Source: Hypholoma sublateritium FD-334 SS-4 (lineage: Eukaryota; Basidiomycota; Agaricomycetes; Agaricales; Strophariaceae). From it: a stretch of 64,000 bases of DNA. Made by a program: the position numbers and the translations under genes. The number at the start of each line of letters is the position of its first letter. Position 1 is the stretch's first letter. Location: positions 1 through 64,000 of the forward strand of contig KN817680.1 in NCBI GenBank assembly GCA_000827495.1, written 5' to 3'. The notes under the pieces are model-generated. The model saw only the letters and a list, made by a program, of their open reading frames with translations, was not told where the DNA came from and did no database searches. Of the stretch, positions 1-11,364 are shown one piece after another.

Positions 1-1140
1 GACTTCCACGTACGTTTCAATCTCTCTTTTACAAAAGTTGGTATAATTAATCTTTCTACCAGCGACAAAGCAGGACAATCAGTTCCCACTCTTTACCGCC
101 GCGCGCAACGCATAACTCGCGCACGCATTCGCTGCACTCGCTGCAGCACCCACTCCCGTCTCACCTGATCACCGGTGTGCCCTCCGTCGAGCTGCGGGCA
201 ACCTCTGGTAGCGGCGGTGGCCGTCGCCGATGGGTGACATCCACGCGCCCTGCGCACCGGCGGCATCTGCGAGCTCGCTGGACTCTGCGAATTGGAACAG
301 TTTGATGGACACGACGAACGGCGCGGGAACGTCAACGAGCACGTTTACGCGACTTAGAAACTTGAGCGCGCGGAGCGGGAGCACGACGGAGTACGAGCGT
401 GAAGCGGGGCCCCGGGTCGACGTTCAGCGGCGCGAGCGGGATAGGGTACGCGCAGGGCAACATCCTGAAAACATCAACAGTAAGTTGTTTTGGTTTCTGG
501 ATAAGTATGTGCGCGCTGACGTCGCGTGGTCATGGATGCTGCCCTACACACATTCATGACCAAGCTGCCTGTACCACCCTTGTTGACTGCTACGAAGCCC
601 GACAACCAGCCTCCACTAACGCACCTGCCGCCACGCGCTGCCTCGCTGTCGCCCGCTGTTTGGTGTATTAGCAGACGCACAACCAGGAGAACCAGCGGCT
701 CAGGAAGATCCCACTGCCGCCGAGCCCGTGCGCGAATGCCAGCTTCAACGCCAGCGCCAGCACCCAGCGGTCTTCAACACCCGTAGCCATCGGTTCGATT
801 ACGAGGGCTATTTAGCCTGCTGGCTCGCGTTTGGCTGCAATCCGGCTGTGCGTAATGTCGGGCGCGTGCTGTCGCCGGCATCGTGGCAACCGCATTCGTA
901 CTCTGTGCGCGCCGCGCGCCGAGGTTCTCCGCCACAGCATTCGCCTCAGTGCTGCGGGGCATCATCGGGCGCGGCGACATCACGCCACCACGACTGTTCC
1001 CCAGCCCACTCGAACGCCTTGTAGGCTGCAGCGTTTCGCACGAGCTATGCAAAATGGCGGTGCGGGATCCATTTCCCGCGCCCAAGTGGCTAGCGCCTGG
1101 CAGAGGCGTATCGGAGAGGAGGAACATACCTAGTATAATC
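1..1140. other. GC-rich degenerate coding remnant
   Basis: This stretch is GC-rich and full of short overlapping open frames on both strands, none long enough for an ordinary gene. On the plus strand a frame opens at the ATG at 230. From about 400 the gene-like reading (Gly/Ser-rich, containing GSTFSGASGIGYAQGN) continues in another frame, which suggests a frameshifted pseudogene. A splice-like GTAAGT follows at about 480. Around 790-1080 further coding-like pieces lie in different frames. I cannot name the parent gene. Composition changes sharply to AT-rich at about 1130, where the transposon neighbourhood begins. Confidence 0.35.
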
Positions 1141-1296
1141 GCCTATTTGCCTTCCACACTTTTTTTTTATCGCGTCTTAAATTTGTCTTAAGTACGTCTT
1201 GGTAATTACTTCGTATCAAGTTAACTCTGGTGCGCTAAAACTTAAGAGCAATAAGATTTCTTTAAGATGGCTAGTAAGACGTACTAGTACTAATCA

Positions 1297-1313
1297 AAGT
1301 CCTCAGAGGACTT
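1297..1313. repeat. 17-base palindrome in transposon left flank
   Basis: AAGTCCTC-A-GAGGACTT is a perfect palindrome around one central base. A second, 10-base palindrome (GTACTAGTAC) lies just upstream at 1281-1290. Both are in the AT-rich non-coding left part of the Plavaka element. A role as subterminal transposase-binding sites is inference. Confidence 0.5.
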
Positions 1314-1595
1314 ACTAAGTGACTTTTCTGTTTTGCTGATGGCCTAGTAGTACCTTAATATGGGTCCTTATGTAAGCAGTGGCGCCGTCAGATGTGTAGA
1401 GTTAGGCTTGTACTACTACTTACACTGTTACTACTAAACGGCTGTCAACGACCTATTTAAGTTTTGTATCCTGGGCTAGCCATTGTTTTCGGGAAAACAT
1501 ACCTCTCTTCCCCAATGGCACGACGCCCTCAAAGCCACACAAAGCCGTCAATCGTCATTTTTTTCGTGTTGTCATTACTTCTCCTCTTCTGCCTG

Positions 1596-4500
1596 ATGTT
1601 TCCGTGCAAAAAATGTCAGGAAGGGTTCAGTGCTCTGTCAGCAAAGGGTCTCAAGCAACATCAAAAGAAATGCGAGGCTCATCTGAGCCATGAAACGGTA
1701 GCAGATGAGCGCCGAAAAGCAACCGTCGCATCAAAGAACATTAGACGATCAAAACTCCAAGAGCGTAAGGTGCGCTTGGGCCCAGCCACGGGAGCTCCAG
1801 TGGTAAGCTTTTTGCAGTTTCTTTCTAACTATCCAAATCTACAATTAATCTGTCTATCTAGCACGAGGAGGAGGTGACCGCTGCTGGATCAAGCACAGGC
1901 CACGGTTGTCTCGAAAGTGAGAACAACGATGACGTTCCCCGGAATTTCGGGCACCCGGCAATGGATCAAGACTTGCCAATGGACGCATTCTCTTCAATTC
2001 CACCAGCTCCTTTGTCTCCTTCCCCGCCTCCCCCTCCTCAGCTAACACGCGCAGGTCGACCAAAGCGAAACTATCGACTACCCGCTCGCTATGAGGACGT
2101 CAACCCTGAGCTTTTGCGACCACTCGAAGAGGAAAACGAGCAATCAACAGCTACGATATTGCCACGTTTGCGTCTCATCGTGCGCAACCGACTGCAGACT
2201 GCCGCAAATTCTTTTGGTTTGCTCCGGGAATACCTATACCGGCCCTCCTTTGATCCCGACTCTTTCGTTCCTGAGAAGGACCTTTATCAAGTCGGGGGAA
2301 CTGATGGAATCAGCCCACCGTCCATGCAACCGCCGCCGCCTCCTGCTCCAGTTCATCAAAACAAGTCGGCTGAAATGCTTATGAACTGGAAGGACTCTGG
2401 GGCCGCAACAAAGTCAGATGCGGAGGTCAACCGCCTGGTGAGGGACGTCCTCCTTGATCCTGATTTTGAACTTGAGGATTTACAAGGGTTCAATGTCGCC
2501 AGGGAAAATAAACGGAGCGATGCTGCGGAGAAGAAGTCCCCGTTCCTCGACTCCTTTCAAACCGCTAGCATTGACATTGACATTCCCTCTGGTACGAAAG
2601 GTGTACCACCAGCTACGTTTACTGTCCCAGGACTACTCTACCGCAAATTGACTGCCGTTATCAAAGCCGCATTCTCTTCAACCCTTGCTCCCCATTTTCA
2701 CCTGACTCCTTTCAAGCTATTTCATGTATCTTCAAGTGGGAAAAAGGAACGAGTTTTATCTGAGGTTTTCAACACTGATGTCTACATTGAGGAACATGAT
2801 CGGATTCAGCGCGCTCCTCTTCCCCCAGACGAACCCGACTGCAGGCGAGAGAAGGTTGTATTTGGCTTAATGATCTGGTCCGACAGCACCCACCTTGCTA
2901 ATTTTGGCACGGCGAAGCTCTGGCCAATCTACTCCTTCTTTTCTGGTATTTCGAAGTACATCCGCAATCGGCCAAATTCGGGTGCTTGCCAACACATTGC
3001 ATATATCCCTTCTCTTCCGGACTCTTTCCAGGACTTTGCGGCATCTTTTTGCAGCAAATGGGGCACCCAGAAGAAGGACCTCCTGGCACATTGTCGGCGC
3101 GAGCTCATCCATGGCGTCTGGAAATTTTTGCTTGACGACGATTTTGTTCATGCTCATAAATACGGAATGGTGGTCAGATGCGCCGATGGTATTGAGCGCC
3201 GAGTCTATCCTCGATTCTTCACGTATTCCGCAGACTACCCAGAAAAGTAAGCAAGTGTCTTTCTTTGAAAAGCTTCAGTCTACTAATTACCTCTGTAGAG
3301 TGTTACTTGCTACCATACGAGACAAAGGTCTCTGCCCCTGCCCTCGATGCCTTGTGCTGAAGACAAAACTTGATCAGACTGGCACAAAGCGCGACAGCAA
3401 TTTCCGACTCCAAAACGCTCGTACATACTTATTTACTCATGTCCAAACTGCACGCGATGCAATCTACAGATTAGCAGTCGCCGTTGCTGGCGCGGTTGTG
3501 AACCGGCTTCTCAAAGCAACATCTTCTGTCCCCACCCTGGTAAGTACAGACCTCATGGCTTATAACCCCTTTATGAATGCTCCCACTTTGTTATAGAATG
3601 CATTTGCTGATAAGCTTGGTGTGGATTTCAATATCTCCCGTATGCTCGTCGTCGATCTTCTGCACGAGTTCGAATTGGGTGTCTGGAAAGCTCTTTTTAC
3701 CCATTTGATTCGAGTTCTATTTGCAGCAGCTAGCAATGGCAGCTTAGTTGCTGAGCTGGACCTACGGTAAGTCCATGTTAATAATCTTCAATATCTGCAA
3801 ATAACTGTATTTTTTTGATGACAAAGCTTTCGGAGTATGCCTACCTTTGGCTCAAGCACGATAAGACGCTTTGCGACAAATGCTTCGGAAATGAAGAAAC
3901 TTGCAGCGCGTGATTTTGAGGACCTGCTACAGGTAGTATCTCCGTTTTTCTGGCCAGAAAATTGCTAATATGCATTTTTTTACTTAGTGTAGTATCCCAG
4001 CATTTGAAGGATTGCTACCGGAGCCTTACAATGCTGTTGTCCTGACGCTTTTGTACCGGACTGCAGAGTGGCATGCATTTGCCAAGCTCCGGCTCCATAC
4101 CGAAAGCACCGTACAGCACCTTGAAAGGCTCACAACGGAGCTCGGAAAGCTCATGCGAGAGTTTAGGGACACCACGCAGTCCGCTTTTGCAACGTTCGAA
4201 CTTCCAAAGGAAACAGGGGCACGACAGAGGCGCCAAACGTTGAGCAAGGGAAAGGAGAAGGCAGCACCAGGCAACAGTTCTGGGAAGAAACCGAAAAACC
4301 TGAATCTATCTACATACAAATGGCATGCACTGGGTGATTATGTTCAGGCCATTCGACTCTTTGGTGGAACAGATGGGTTTTCAACGCAAGTGGTTAGTAA
4401 TTTCTCTTCTTTAGTTATCTGATTTATTCACACCTGATTGGCAGGGCGAACAGGCTCATAGAACCATTAAACGGCTCTACGGAACAACAAACAAGCGAAA

Positions 4501-5838
4501 TGCTGAGCACCAGATCGCTAAACGTGTTCGAAGACTTGAATATGCCAATTCAGCCCTTGATGCGAAGCAACGGCTCCAGAACCGCACTGCTAAGCTGCAG
4601 CGTAAAGCAACAGAGCAAGGAGAAACAAGCACGGAGGGCGACTCAGATCTGCGATACCACATCTCTGCGTCAAAAAACACCCCGCAGGACATCTTCAGCA
4701 CCATTCGCAATAATAAAGGCGACCCCGCTTACCACGTATGATTTTTGTGCTTACACTCGTTGAACCTGAACTAATCGGAGGTTTCTGATATTTGAAGAAA
4801 TTTTTACCGAAGCTGCAAGACCATCTATTAGGACGGTTAACGAAACGTGAATTCGACGGCGATATGCATGAAGACTTTACGGACGCAGATCGAAATTCTA
4901 TCCGCTTCATAGGGGGCAAGATCTATTCCGTACAAACTTGTCGCATCTACTACACAAGTTACGACTTACAGCGGCAGTGTGATGCAGTCAGCCCTTGTGC
5001 GCACCCAGACATCATGCTACGGTCTCCTGTTACTGAAGCAGGCGCCGAACCATACTGGTATGCCAGGGTTATTGGTATTTACCATGCTAATGTATGGGCC
5101 GAGAACCCAGCAATTATAGGTGGTAGAACTGCTAGACGCATGGATTTCCTTTGGGTTCGCTGGTTTGGTGATGAACCGGGCTATCGCTCAGGCTTTCGCA
5201 AGGCCCGCCTCCCTAAAATCGGCTTCGTAGAATCCACGGACGAATTTGCGTTCAGTTTTGTTGACCCCGCGAATGTTATCCGCGGATGTCACTTGATTCC
5301 GGCATTCAATGCTGGCCGGAGTACCGAGCTCCTTCCCCAGTCTTGCAGCATAGCTCGTCGCCTGAATCCAGGGGATGTAGATGACTGGTTGAATTTCTAT
5401 GTGAATATGTGAGTGGGCTCTAAGTTTATCTTCTTTCAATGCTGCTGACGGATTACCAGCTTTGCAGACCGGGATATGGTTATGCGTTATTACGGTGGTG
5501 GAATCGGGCACTTGGATAACACCCCACCCCGACAAGTAGATCCTCTTATTCCCAACTCCGGCGAAGTGACTATGGAAGATGAGGAAGGTGAGGAAGATGA
5601 CGCTGAGGGAGAGGCAGCAAGGGATGGTCAGGCACAGGATGTGTTCATGCATGACTTGGAAGAGTTGGAAGTGGATGAAAACGACGACAATGACGACAAC
5701 GACGACGACGAAGTCGGTGCTGACTCGGAAGGCTATGACTACGGCGAAAACGAGAACGAGAACGAGGATGAGGACGAGGATGAGAGAAGTGCCTGCAGCA
5801 GCGATGAGGAAGACAGCAGCGGCTATGCTTCGCCTTAG
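1596..5838 (+). CDS. Plavaka-type transposase, nine exons, apparently intact
   Basis: Exons 1596-1802, 1862-3246, 3299-3539, 3597-3766, 3827-3932, 3988-4392, 4445-4735, 4798-5408 and 5460-5838 join without a stop into 1,264 residues. The ATG at 1596 is chosen because it directly precedes a zinc-finger-like CKKCQEGF...HQKKC segment, usual at the N-terminus of this family. The middle carries WSDSTHLANFG, then GLCPCPRC, VVDLLHEFELGVWK and WHALGDY. These are hallmark blocks of agaricomycete Plavaka/CACTA-like DDE transposases, and the D of SDST and of VVDLLHE are likely catalytic. The tail is a very acidic Asp/Glu run (residues about 1170-1255). It should cut and reinsert the element in the nucleus. 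With no internal stop or frameshift, it may still be active. Confidence 0.88.
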
Positions 5839-5940
5839 ACAGCGCAAGTATTCTAATCAAACAAATATTTATTCTGCTCAGGAACATGACTGCATGCTGT
5901 ATCAACTCCCGCTGCTCCTCACATGCTGTTGTTGATCGAA

Positions 5941-6570
5941 CCCCAATGGCATGACTGTTGTCCCGCGCGTGCCCGCCTGCAATGGCAGCGACTTCTTCAT
6001 CGTTGATGGGTACGTTCAGAACAGCGGCGGCGAATCTACATCGCGGGCAGTATGGGCGGCAGCGCTACGTGCAGGAAGCCTATGGAAGTGTTGGGCGCGA
6101 GGGAAGTTGGGTTTCCCGGCGAGGGGGCAGGCAGTGCGTGCCGTTTGCTTGGAGCTGAAGGCTGCTGTGCGGGGATTATTTTACGGGATCACCGCGTAAG
6201 TTAGAGCGAATAGAGGCCAAATCGACGCACGCTGCGGTTCTTTTGCAACTTGAACATCATCGAGAACAAGGTCGAGAAGCCGATTGTCCTTGCTGTTGTA
6301 ATTTAACATACGCATGGCCAACTCGAAGAAGCGGTGGCTGAGCTCGCCTTCGCGGCCTCCATTGGGCCTCCAGTAGACTTGACGCGCATCGGCGTATTTC
6401 GCGAGGGCGAGAATAGCCTCGCGACGAGGTTTGTCGGGATTTTGAGCTGCCCGAGCCCCGCCCATGGGGATTTTTATGTTGAAGCCTCCGCGCCCCCATC
6501 GAGCTGCACTATGACCCTGCTGCATGAGTTCAGAAGAGACGGGGCAGAGGAAAACGATCTGTCATTTTAT
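5941..6570 (-). pseudogene. Possible frameshifted gene 5' end in GC-rich block
   Basis: On the minus strand a TATAAA-like stretch near 6565 is followed by an ATG. That frame breaks after about 12 codons and resumes in another frame as an open stretch from about 6525 to 6181, containing SAARWGRGGFNIKIP and SHRFFELAMRMLNYNSKDN. This looks like real coding sequence with one frame break, but I do not recognise the family. The plus strand of the same stretch has only short overlapping frames. It directly borders the Plavaka insertion on one side and the importin pseudogene on the other. Confidence 0.3.
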
Positions 6571-6699
6571 AGTAGTTGAGTGGAAAGGGCGTGAGTGATG
6601 AAATTAGGGCCACGCCTCATGATCACACGCTTCCACCTTTCTCTAAGTACGACGCCTTGATGACGCTCCCGCTCCTATGCCAGGCGCCGCTATACATCA

Positions 6700-7345
6700 A
6701 GATGCCGCCTAGAAATGAAGAACACCGCCCAGGACAACTACTACGTATGTCTGCTCGCTTGCCGCCGCCGCGCGTTCATGCCGAATGGCATTGGATTCGC
6801 AGTGCATGCCTATGCTGTCGTCCATGCTCGGAGACGAGAACATCCCCTTCCATGCACGCAACGTCGCCGGTATTGGCCTCAAAAATGCTCGCACAGCCAG
6901 AGTACGTCTTTACTTTCTCCGGGGCTCCTTTGCGTCCCATACGTTGCTCACATACGTCCGATCGCCACAGGAGGCCAATCCAAACACAAGATCAAGCAAG
7001 ACCCGCTCATGACCCTAGGGTTTCCGAATGTCAAGGCGGGGAGCTTTACCTCCCAAGCCGTGTCTACTGTCGAACTACCACAGGGCCAGTGGCCCGAGTT
7101 AATCGAGAGTCTGCTTCACTTTGTGCACAGCCCTGCCGACACAAACTTGCGCCACCCTGTAGGCAATCAAATCCACCTGCGAGGCTATTGTGAGTATCTA
7201 TGTCTAGTATGTAATAACCGCTAACTTTCGGGCGTCAGAAGTCCGAGATCCTGCACCTACGCTCGAACTAGATCCTTACTTCTGTCATATACGGTGTCCG
7301 CAAGGAGGAGCGCTCGCCGGAAGTTCATGCTGCCATCCAGCTTCA
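6700..7345 (+). pseudogene. Importin subunit beta-1 (karyopherin Kap95) pseudogene, N-terminal part
   Basis: Pieces in order match the first HEAT repeats of importin beta-1, the nuclear import receptor that carries importin-alpha/cargo complexes. They are: an exon end QDNYY with a GTATGT donor (about 6745); GDENIPFHARNVAGIGLKNA (about 6830-6895); then LPQGQWPELIESLL...TNLR (about 7070-7150). Soon after, at about 7155-7165, the frame shifts before AIKSTCEAIVS. The next exon reads KSEILHLRSN, an in-frame TAG, then ILT and YGVRKEERSPEV (about 7240-7335), and similarity stops. The intron positions are still recognisable, so this is not a processed copy. The nonsense codon, frameshift and loss of roughly the last three quarters of the protein make it non-functional. 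Confidence 0.8.
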
Positions 7346-9010
7346 AGCCTGTGACCACGACGTACGCCTTTCCTCTCTTGCTATTCCTTTCATCGTGCTC
7401 ATCAGCGACAGGGCGAGCGACGAGCATCGAGGGCATGATTTACCAAGACGCGTGGGCGCGCTATAAAGGGGGGGGGGGCGGGGGCGGGCGGGCGCTGAAG
7501 GAGCTGCGCTGAAGGGCAGCTTGGGGCAGAGCAACAGGGTTGGTAAGGTTGGCAGAAACAGAATCAGGAGTCTCGTATGCTCACCTTTTGCATTGGAACT
7601 AGGCGCGCAATGGAGCCAACGTGCAGCACCAACAGACCGAATCTGCGTCGAGCCCAGATACACTTGGCACCGCGCCGTGGCCACCTAGCGAATCCCAGGG
7701 GTCGCATACGCCTAGCAACAGCAGTAGGGGGAGTACGCACCGAGCGCTACAGCCAACGCGCCGTGGCCGTCCGTCGACTATCAAGGCGCACAGGCGTAGC
7801 GTTTCGACATACCGAGTATGAGCGCGAGCATGGAGGAGCACGTTCAGCAGCACCAGCAGCAGCAACCCAACACGCTGTGGACGCACAGCGGATGCCCCGA
7901 CGCAGGCGTTCGATATGGCGTTCGGCCAGGCGGATATGTGCGGTGAAGGGTGTGCGCAACAGCAGCGACAGCAGCAGAAGCAGAAGCACCGACAGCAACA
8001 ACAACAGCACTACCAGAACGCCCCAACCCCCTGGCCGCCTTTGCATACCGCCCTGCGCAGCCCGTATATGCCGACTGCGGCTACGTCGACCCGCCAGTTC
8101 AGTACGACATCTCCGCGAAGACCCAGACGACGGAGCAGCAGCTCCTCGAGATGGACATGGACGCGCCCATGCCCACGCTCCCGTCCGGGCAGGCGTATTC
8201 CAAGCGCTGCCGCGGATGGGTACGGGCCGCAGCAGCTCGCGCTCGCACTGGGCCAGTGAGACCCCGCGGCGCAGAACGAAAGGATAGAGAGCGCGGTCGA
8301 GGAGGATACGGCGGCGCGCTCGCCGCTGAACTTGTGGGCGTTGGCGTTGGCGCTTCCGTCCGTGGAGGTGGAAACGGGGATGGAGACGAACGACGGGCTG
8401 CTGCCCCCGCAAGCGCAGGATGAGAACATGAAGTCGGCGAGCGCGCCGCGGGCGCGGACGATAGAGAGTAGTTGGCGGCTATGCAGGTAGCGAGAGAGGA
8501 GGATGAAAGGATGGGGATGGGGATAGAGGGTGAATCAAGCCCGGATGTCTTGGCCCCCCACAGAGCGAGGAGACAAGGACAAGGAGAGCGGGATCTTCGA
8601 TGCCCTGCTGCGCGCACTTGGACACACCCATCGCGACGCAAAGTGCGCGCGCGGCCGAGTCCGGAGTGGCCGACGTGCCCCTCGACTGCAACTCGGAGGT
8701 GGGCGAGATTGCGGACGAGTCGCGGACGGCGCGCGCCTCACTACGCCCCCCACATCCGCCGCGACGCGGAGCGCACGCGCGTCCCAATCGGTTGACGCGC
8801 CTGCCGGGCCCGAGCCGGCGCCGACGTCTCTTGAGGCAGGGCGCGGACACCTGTGCTGTCGGTTGTGCAGAGGTATGTGGAGGGCGCCGACGCGTTGCCG
8901 CTGCTGTTGTTCTCACTACACTCGCCGCCGCCGCCACCATCGTTTGCGCCGGCTGTGAAGATCGTCGTCATAGCGTGCCAAATCCGCCCTCGACTCCTGC
9001 GCTCTTGCGC
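7346..9010 (+). pseudogene. GC-rich, Gln-rich coding remnant of unknown parent
   Basis: Coding-like sequence runs on the plus strand but switches frame repeatedly. There is a Ser/Pro-rich part (7620-7820), CAG/CAA-encoded glutamine runs (7835-8015), a part containing ADCGYVDPPVQYDISAKTQ (8070-8130), one with SPLNLWALALALPSVEVE (8320-8370), and a proline-rich part (about 8900-8960). Stops interrupt each frame, for example after 8465. A G-run at about 7468-7490 adds to the frame uncertainty. Glutamine runs with Ser/Pro tracts suggest a transcription regulator as ancestor, but no DNA-binding domain is visible. Long minus-strand frames here (for example 7747-8412) are low-complexity shadows. Confidence 0.35.
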
Positions 9011-9024
9011 CTGTCAGCGACAGC

Positions 9025-9720
9025 ATGGCCACGTCGGTGCTAGTCGTAAAGTCGCCCATAACGCCCGCCCCGCCTGCAGAACTTGACAAGCATACTCCTA
9101 TCGAAGATTCGGACGCGCAGCTTGAAGCCAACGCGGTGCTCCGGCGCGAAGCCACCCCATCTATGGAGGCGCCGTCGAATGTATACGCGAAAGTGCACTG
9201 GGCTGACGAGAACGAGCCGCTTCGTTGCGGGAATGAGGGCCTGCAGTGGAGGAGAGTGCCGTGCTCGTTGAAGAGGACAAAGACGGTGTGCAGGAGGAAC
9301 AAGAAGAAGAGGACATGGAGGAGATCACCGCTCCTTCCTTCGCACTTGACGCGTCTGCGGAAGACGAGAGTATGTCTGAGTCAACTGCACCGTTGGACTT
9401 GGTGGTCAAGTACATAAACAGACCGCCGATGACGCGCTTGCACGCCAAAATGGACGCCGAAATCATCGTCGACGCGCTGCCCACCACGAACGCGCGCGAC
9501 GACGCGCATATCTCGGCGCAATTCAAAGCGGCCTCCAAGTCAAAAAACGAGCCCCTCAAGAATTGATTCCGCGACCCGCCTGCGCGCTATCCGTTGTACG
9601 ACGAGAGGGACGAGCTCGAACCGATCGAGAAGCCTGAGGTGGGCGCGCTGGAGGATGTCGACGGTGTTGGTGATATGCTCGCGGAGGGGGCTGGTGGTCA
9701 GTGTGGAAGGGTGGGCAAAG
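9025..9720 (+). pseudogene. Acidic protein remnant with frameshift
   Basis: An ATG at 9025 opens a frame encoding TPAPPAELDKHTPIEDS and ending in YAKVHWADENEPL. It loses coding character near 9235. Coding then continues in another frame from about 9246, with a run of glutamates (VQEEQEEEDMEEI), DLVVKYINRPPMTRLHAKMD and a stop at about 9563, after which coding-like sequence (YPLYDERDELEPIEKPE) resumes. I read this as one acidic protein gene broken by a frameshift and a stop. It may be the 3' part of the Gln-rich remnant upstream. The family is unknown. Homopolymer-type base errors could also cause such breaks. Confidence 0.35.
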
Positions 9721-9905
9721 CAAGGATGTGCGCGGCAGAGGAAGTGAAGTGGGAGGGAAGGGGCGTGCTGCGAGAGACTTACCCGGTAAACACTGATCGA
9801 CACCTCAGTTTCTTTCTTCTTCACACTCACTGCTCCTCAGGCTGCTTCAGCTATCTCATTTAGCTCTACTCATCTTCCTCCTCAACTCCATCAACTCCAA
9901 TCCCA

Positions 9906-10315
9906 ATGTAAGCAGCTTACCATTCTCGCATTCTGTCTCCCACTAACTACCTGCAGGATTCCCCTCAACTGTCCTGTCCTCGTCTCTGCTCCCGACCCCC
10001 AATGGCCTCGTCATATCCGAGTACAACTTGGCCGAGTTCGTGGCCACTTCCGCTTCACCTACCTGCAATCCAACGGCACTTTTGACATAGTACGTCATCG
10101 ACCTATCTATTCTCCGTTATAGCATTGCTTAAGTCAACGTCTTGTAGACGGATTACTACTTCGTTAAAGTCACGTCCGATGGCGCACAGGTAGTTGTTTC
10201 TGCTAATGAAATCGTTGACCTTCGGTAGGTCTCCCTTGCTAATCGCATGTTCACGCCTCTCACTATTTTGAAAGTTAATCATCAAGCATCAAGTCTCGTC
10301 TCGCTGGCACCGTGA
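9906..10315 (+). CDS. Small hypothetical protein; start codon split by an intron
   Basis: A CT-rich leader (9840-9905) ends in AT, followed by the donor GTAAGC. The acceptor at 9955-9956 brings in G, making ATG across the junction. Exons 9906-9907, 9957-10089, 10148-10189 and 10229-10315 join in frame to 87 codons containing PLNCPVLVSAPDPQWPRHIR, GHFRFTYLQSNGTFDI and TDYYFVKVTSDGAQ. All three introns are GT..AG and short (38-58 bases). I recognise no family. An alternative donor at about 10274 (GTTAATC) could extend the protein past the stop at 10313. The gene directly follows the GC-rich block but has ordinary composition, so it may be a native gene or the tail of a longer broken one. Confidence 0.45.
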
Positions 10316-11364
10316 TCTCAAGTTTGCCAACTGTTTTAGCTACATAAACACCCTTTGTAATGAGTACGTAGCTGACTATGGATCCCGACGGCAACATTTC
10401 TTCCGTACTACACAGCTCGAGTGATTCAACCTTACCGTATTTCTGTCCACTTTTTGGTATATGAGCTGTTCACCGCTTACATTTGAATTATATCTGGCTT
10501 ATAGCCTTGGGTTGGGATCATAATGAATGGTAAGGTATTCAATATCTGATGTTTAAACTGTATTTCTATTATGAAAATTTCCACCATTTTATGGCATAAC
10601 ACAATCTCGATGCCATATTTTAATTGTTGGTGATGCCTGGTGAAGCGACCAGTGCCCGACATTAAACCTGTAATTTGGCAATGAACTTTACAGCCACTTC
10701 ATAACATAGTACATCCTCCTTACCGTATTTTTTATCATCTCTGAATAATCAGTAAACTGTCCGAGATGCGACATGTCACTATAATTCTCATGTAAATGTT
10801 ACAACCACTTCATAATTAATGATGATCTACTTGCTGTATTTGAACTATTCTATCCTGCAGAAACAATGGTATATGCAAGTTACAACATCACAGTAATCCT
10901 GTAATGTGCATCTAATAGGTTATCAGCCGCTGTCGAGGCAATATAATACTGCCAAAGGCTCATAAACGTCATAAGGCTAAATCGGGATGTCCCTAAATTC
11001 CTGATGTGTACAGTAATTTGTAAAGTGGTAACTTTCTAAGCACAAACAACTCACAAGTGATGAATGAATGAATGAGGAGTACACTGTACATATACAAGTT
11101 GTGCCTTCTAAAGTTACAGAGTATCAAACACTACTTACTTACTAGAAGTTGTTGAGAAATTGTTCAAAGTACTTATACTTGTTATGAAAGCGAACTGATA
11201 GCATTTCAGGAGCACCGCGAGTTTTAAATATCATTTGGAGGGTTTGGAGTGAAGGAGATGTATTGCGAGGCCGAGAGTAACACTTGTGTCAAAATGTTTC
11301 TTGAAGCAGAGAATAGTAAAAAGCATATAGAAAGCAATATGTCAAGACGTTCAGGGTATCTTCC
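10316..11364. other. Intergenic, AT-rich, weak degenerate repeats
   Basis: No gene is visible here. Short phrases recur with changes, such as CCTTACCGTATTT (near 10430 and 10720) and ACAACCACTTCATAA / ACAGCCACTTCATAA (near 10690 and 10800). This suggests an old diverged repeat. A small GAATGAATGAATGA run lies near 11062. The last part is the 3' flank of the chloride-channel gene. Confidence 0.4.

Larger units (their letters stand above)
1141..5940 (+). mobile_element. Plavaka-type (CACTA-related) DNA transposon, termini not resolved
   Basis: An AT-rich segment holding one complete transposase gene is inserted between two GC-rich blocks. The composition changes at about 1130 and 5940 give approximate borders only. 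The left non-coding part has two palindromes: a 10-base one at 1281-1290 and a 17-base one at 1297-1313. It also has several TACTACT-like repeats near 1410-1435, the kind of subterminal structure transposases may bind. I looked for matching terminal inverted repeats and a target-site duplication by eye and found none, so the ends are unknown. Confidence 0.6.

Noticed and set aside
5188..5847. 219-residue minus-strand open frame
   Set aside because: It is antisense to the last two exons of the Plavaka transposase. Its Val/Ile-rich repeat is just the reverse of the Asp/Glu-rich tail.
1130..6000. Terminal inverted repeats of the Plavaka element
   Set aside because: I compared the AT-rich left flank with the reverse complement of the right flank by eye and found no convincing match, so no ends are claimed.
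7747..8412. 221-residue minus-strand open frame
   Set aside because: Arg/Leu/Ser-rich low complexity opposite the Gln-rich remnant. No domain, and it arises from GC-rich codon shadows.
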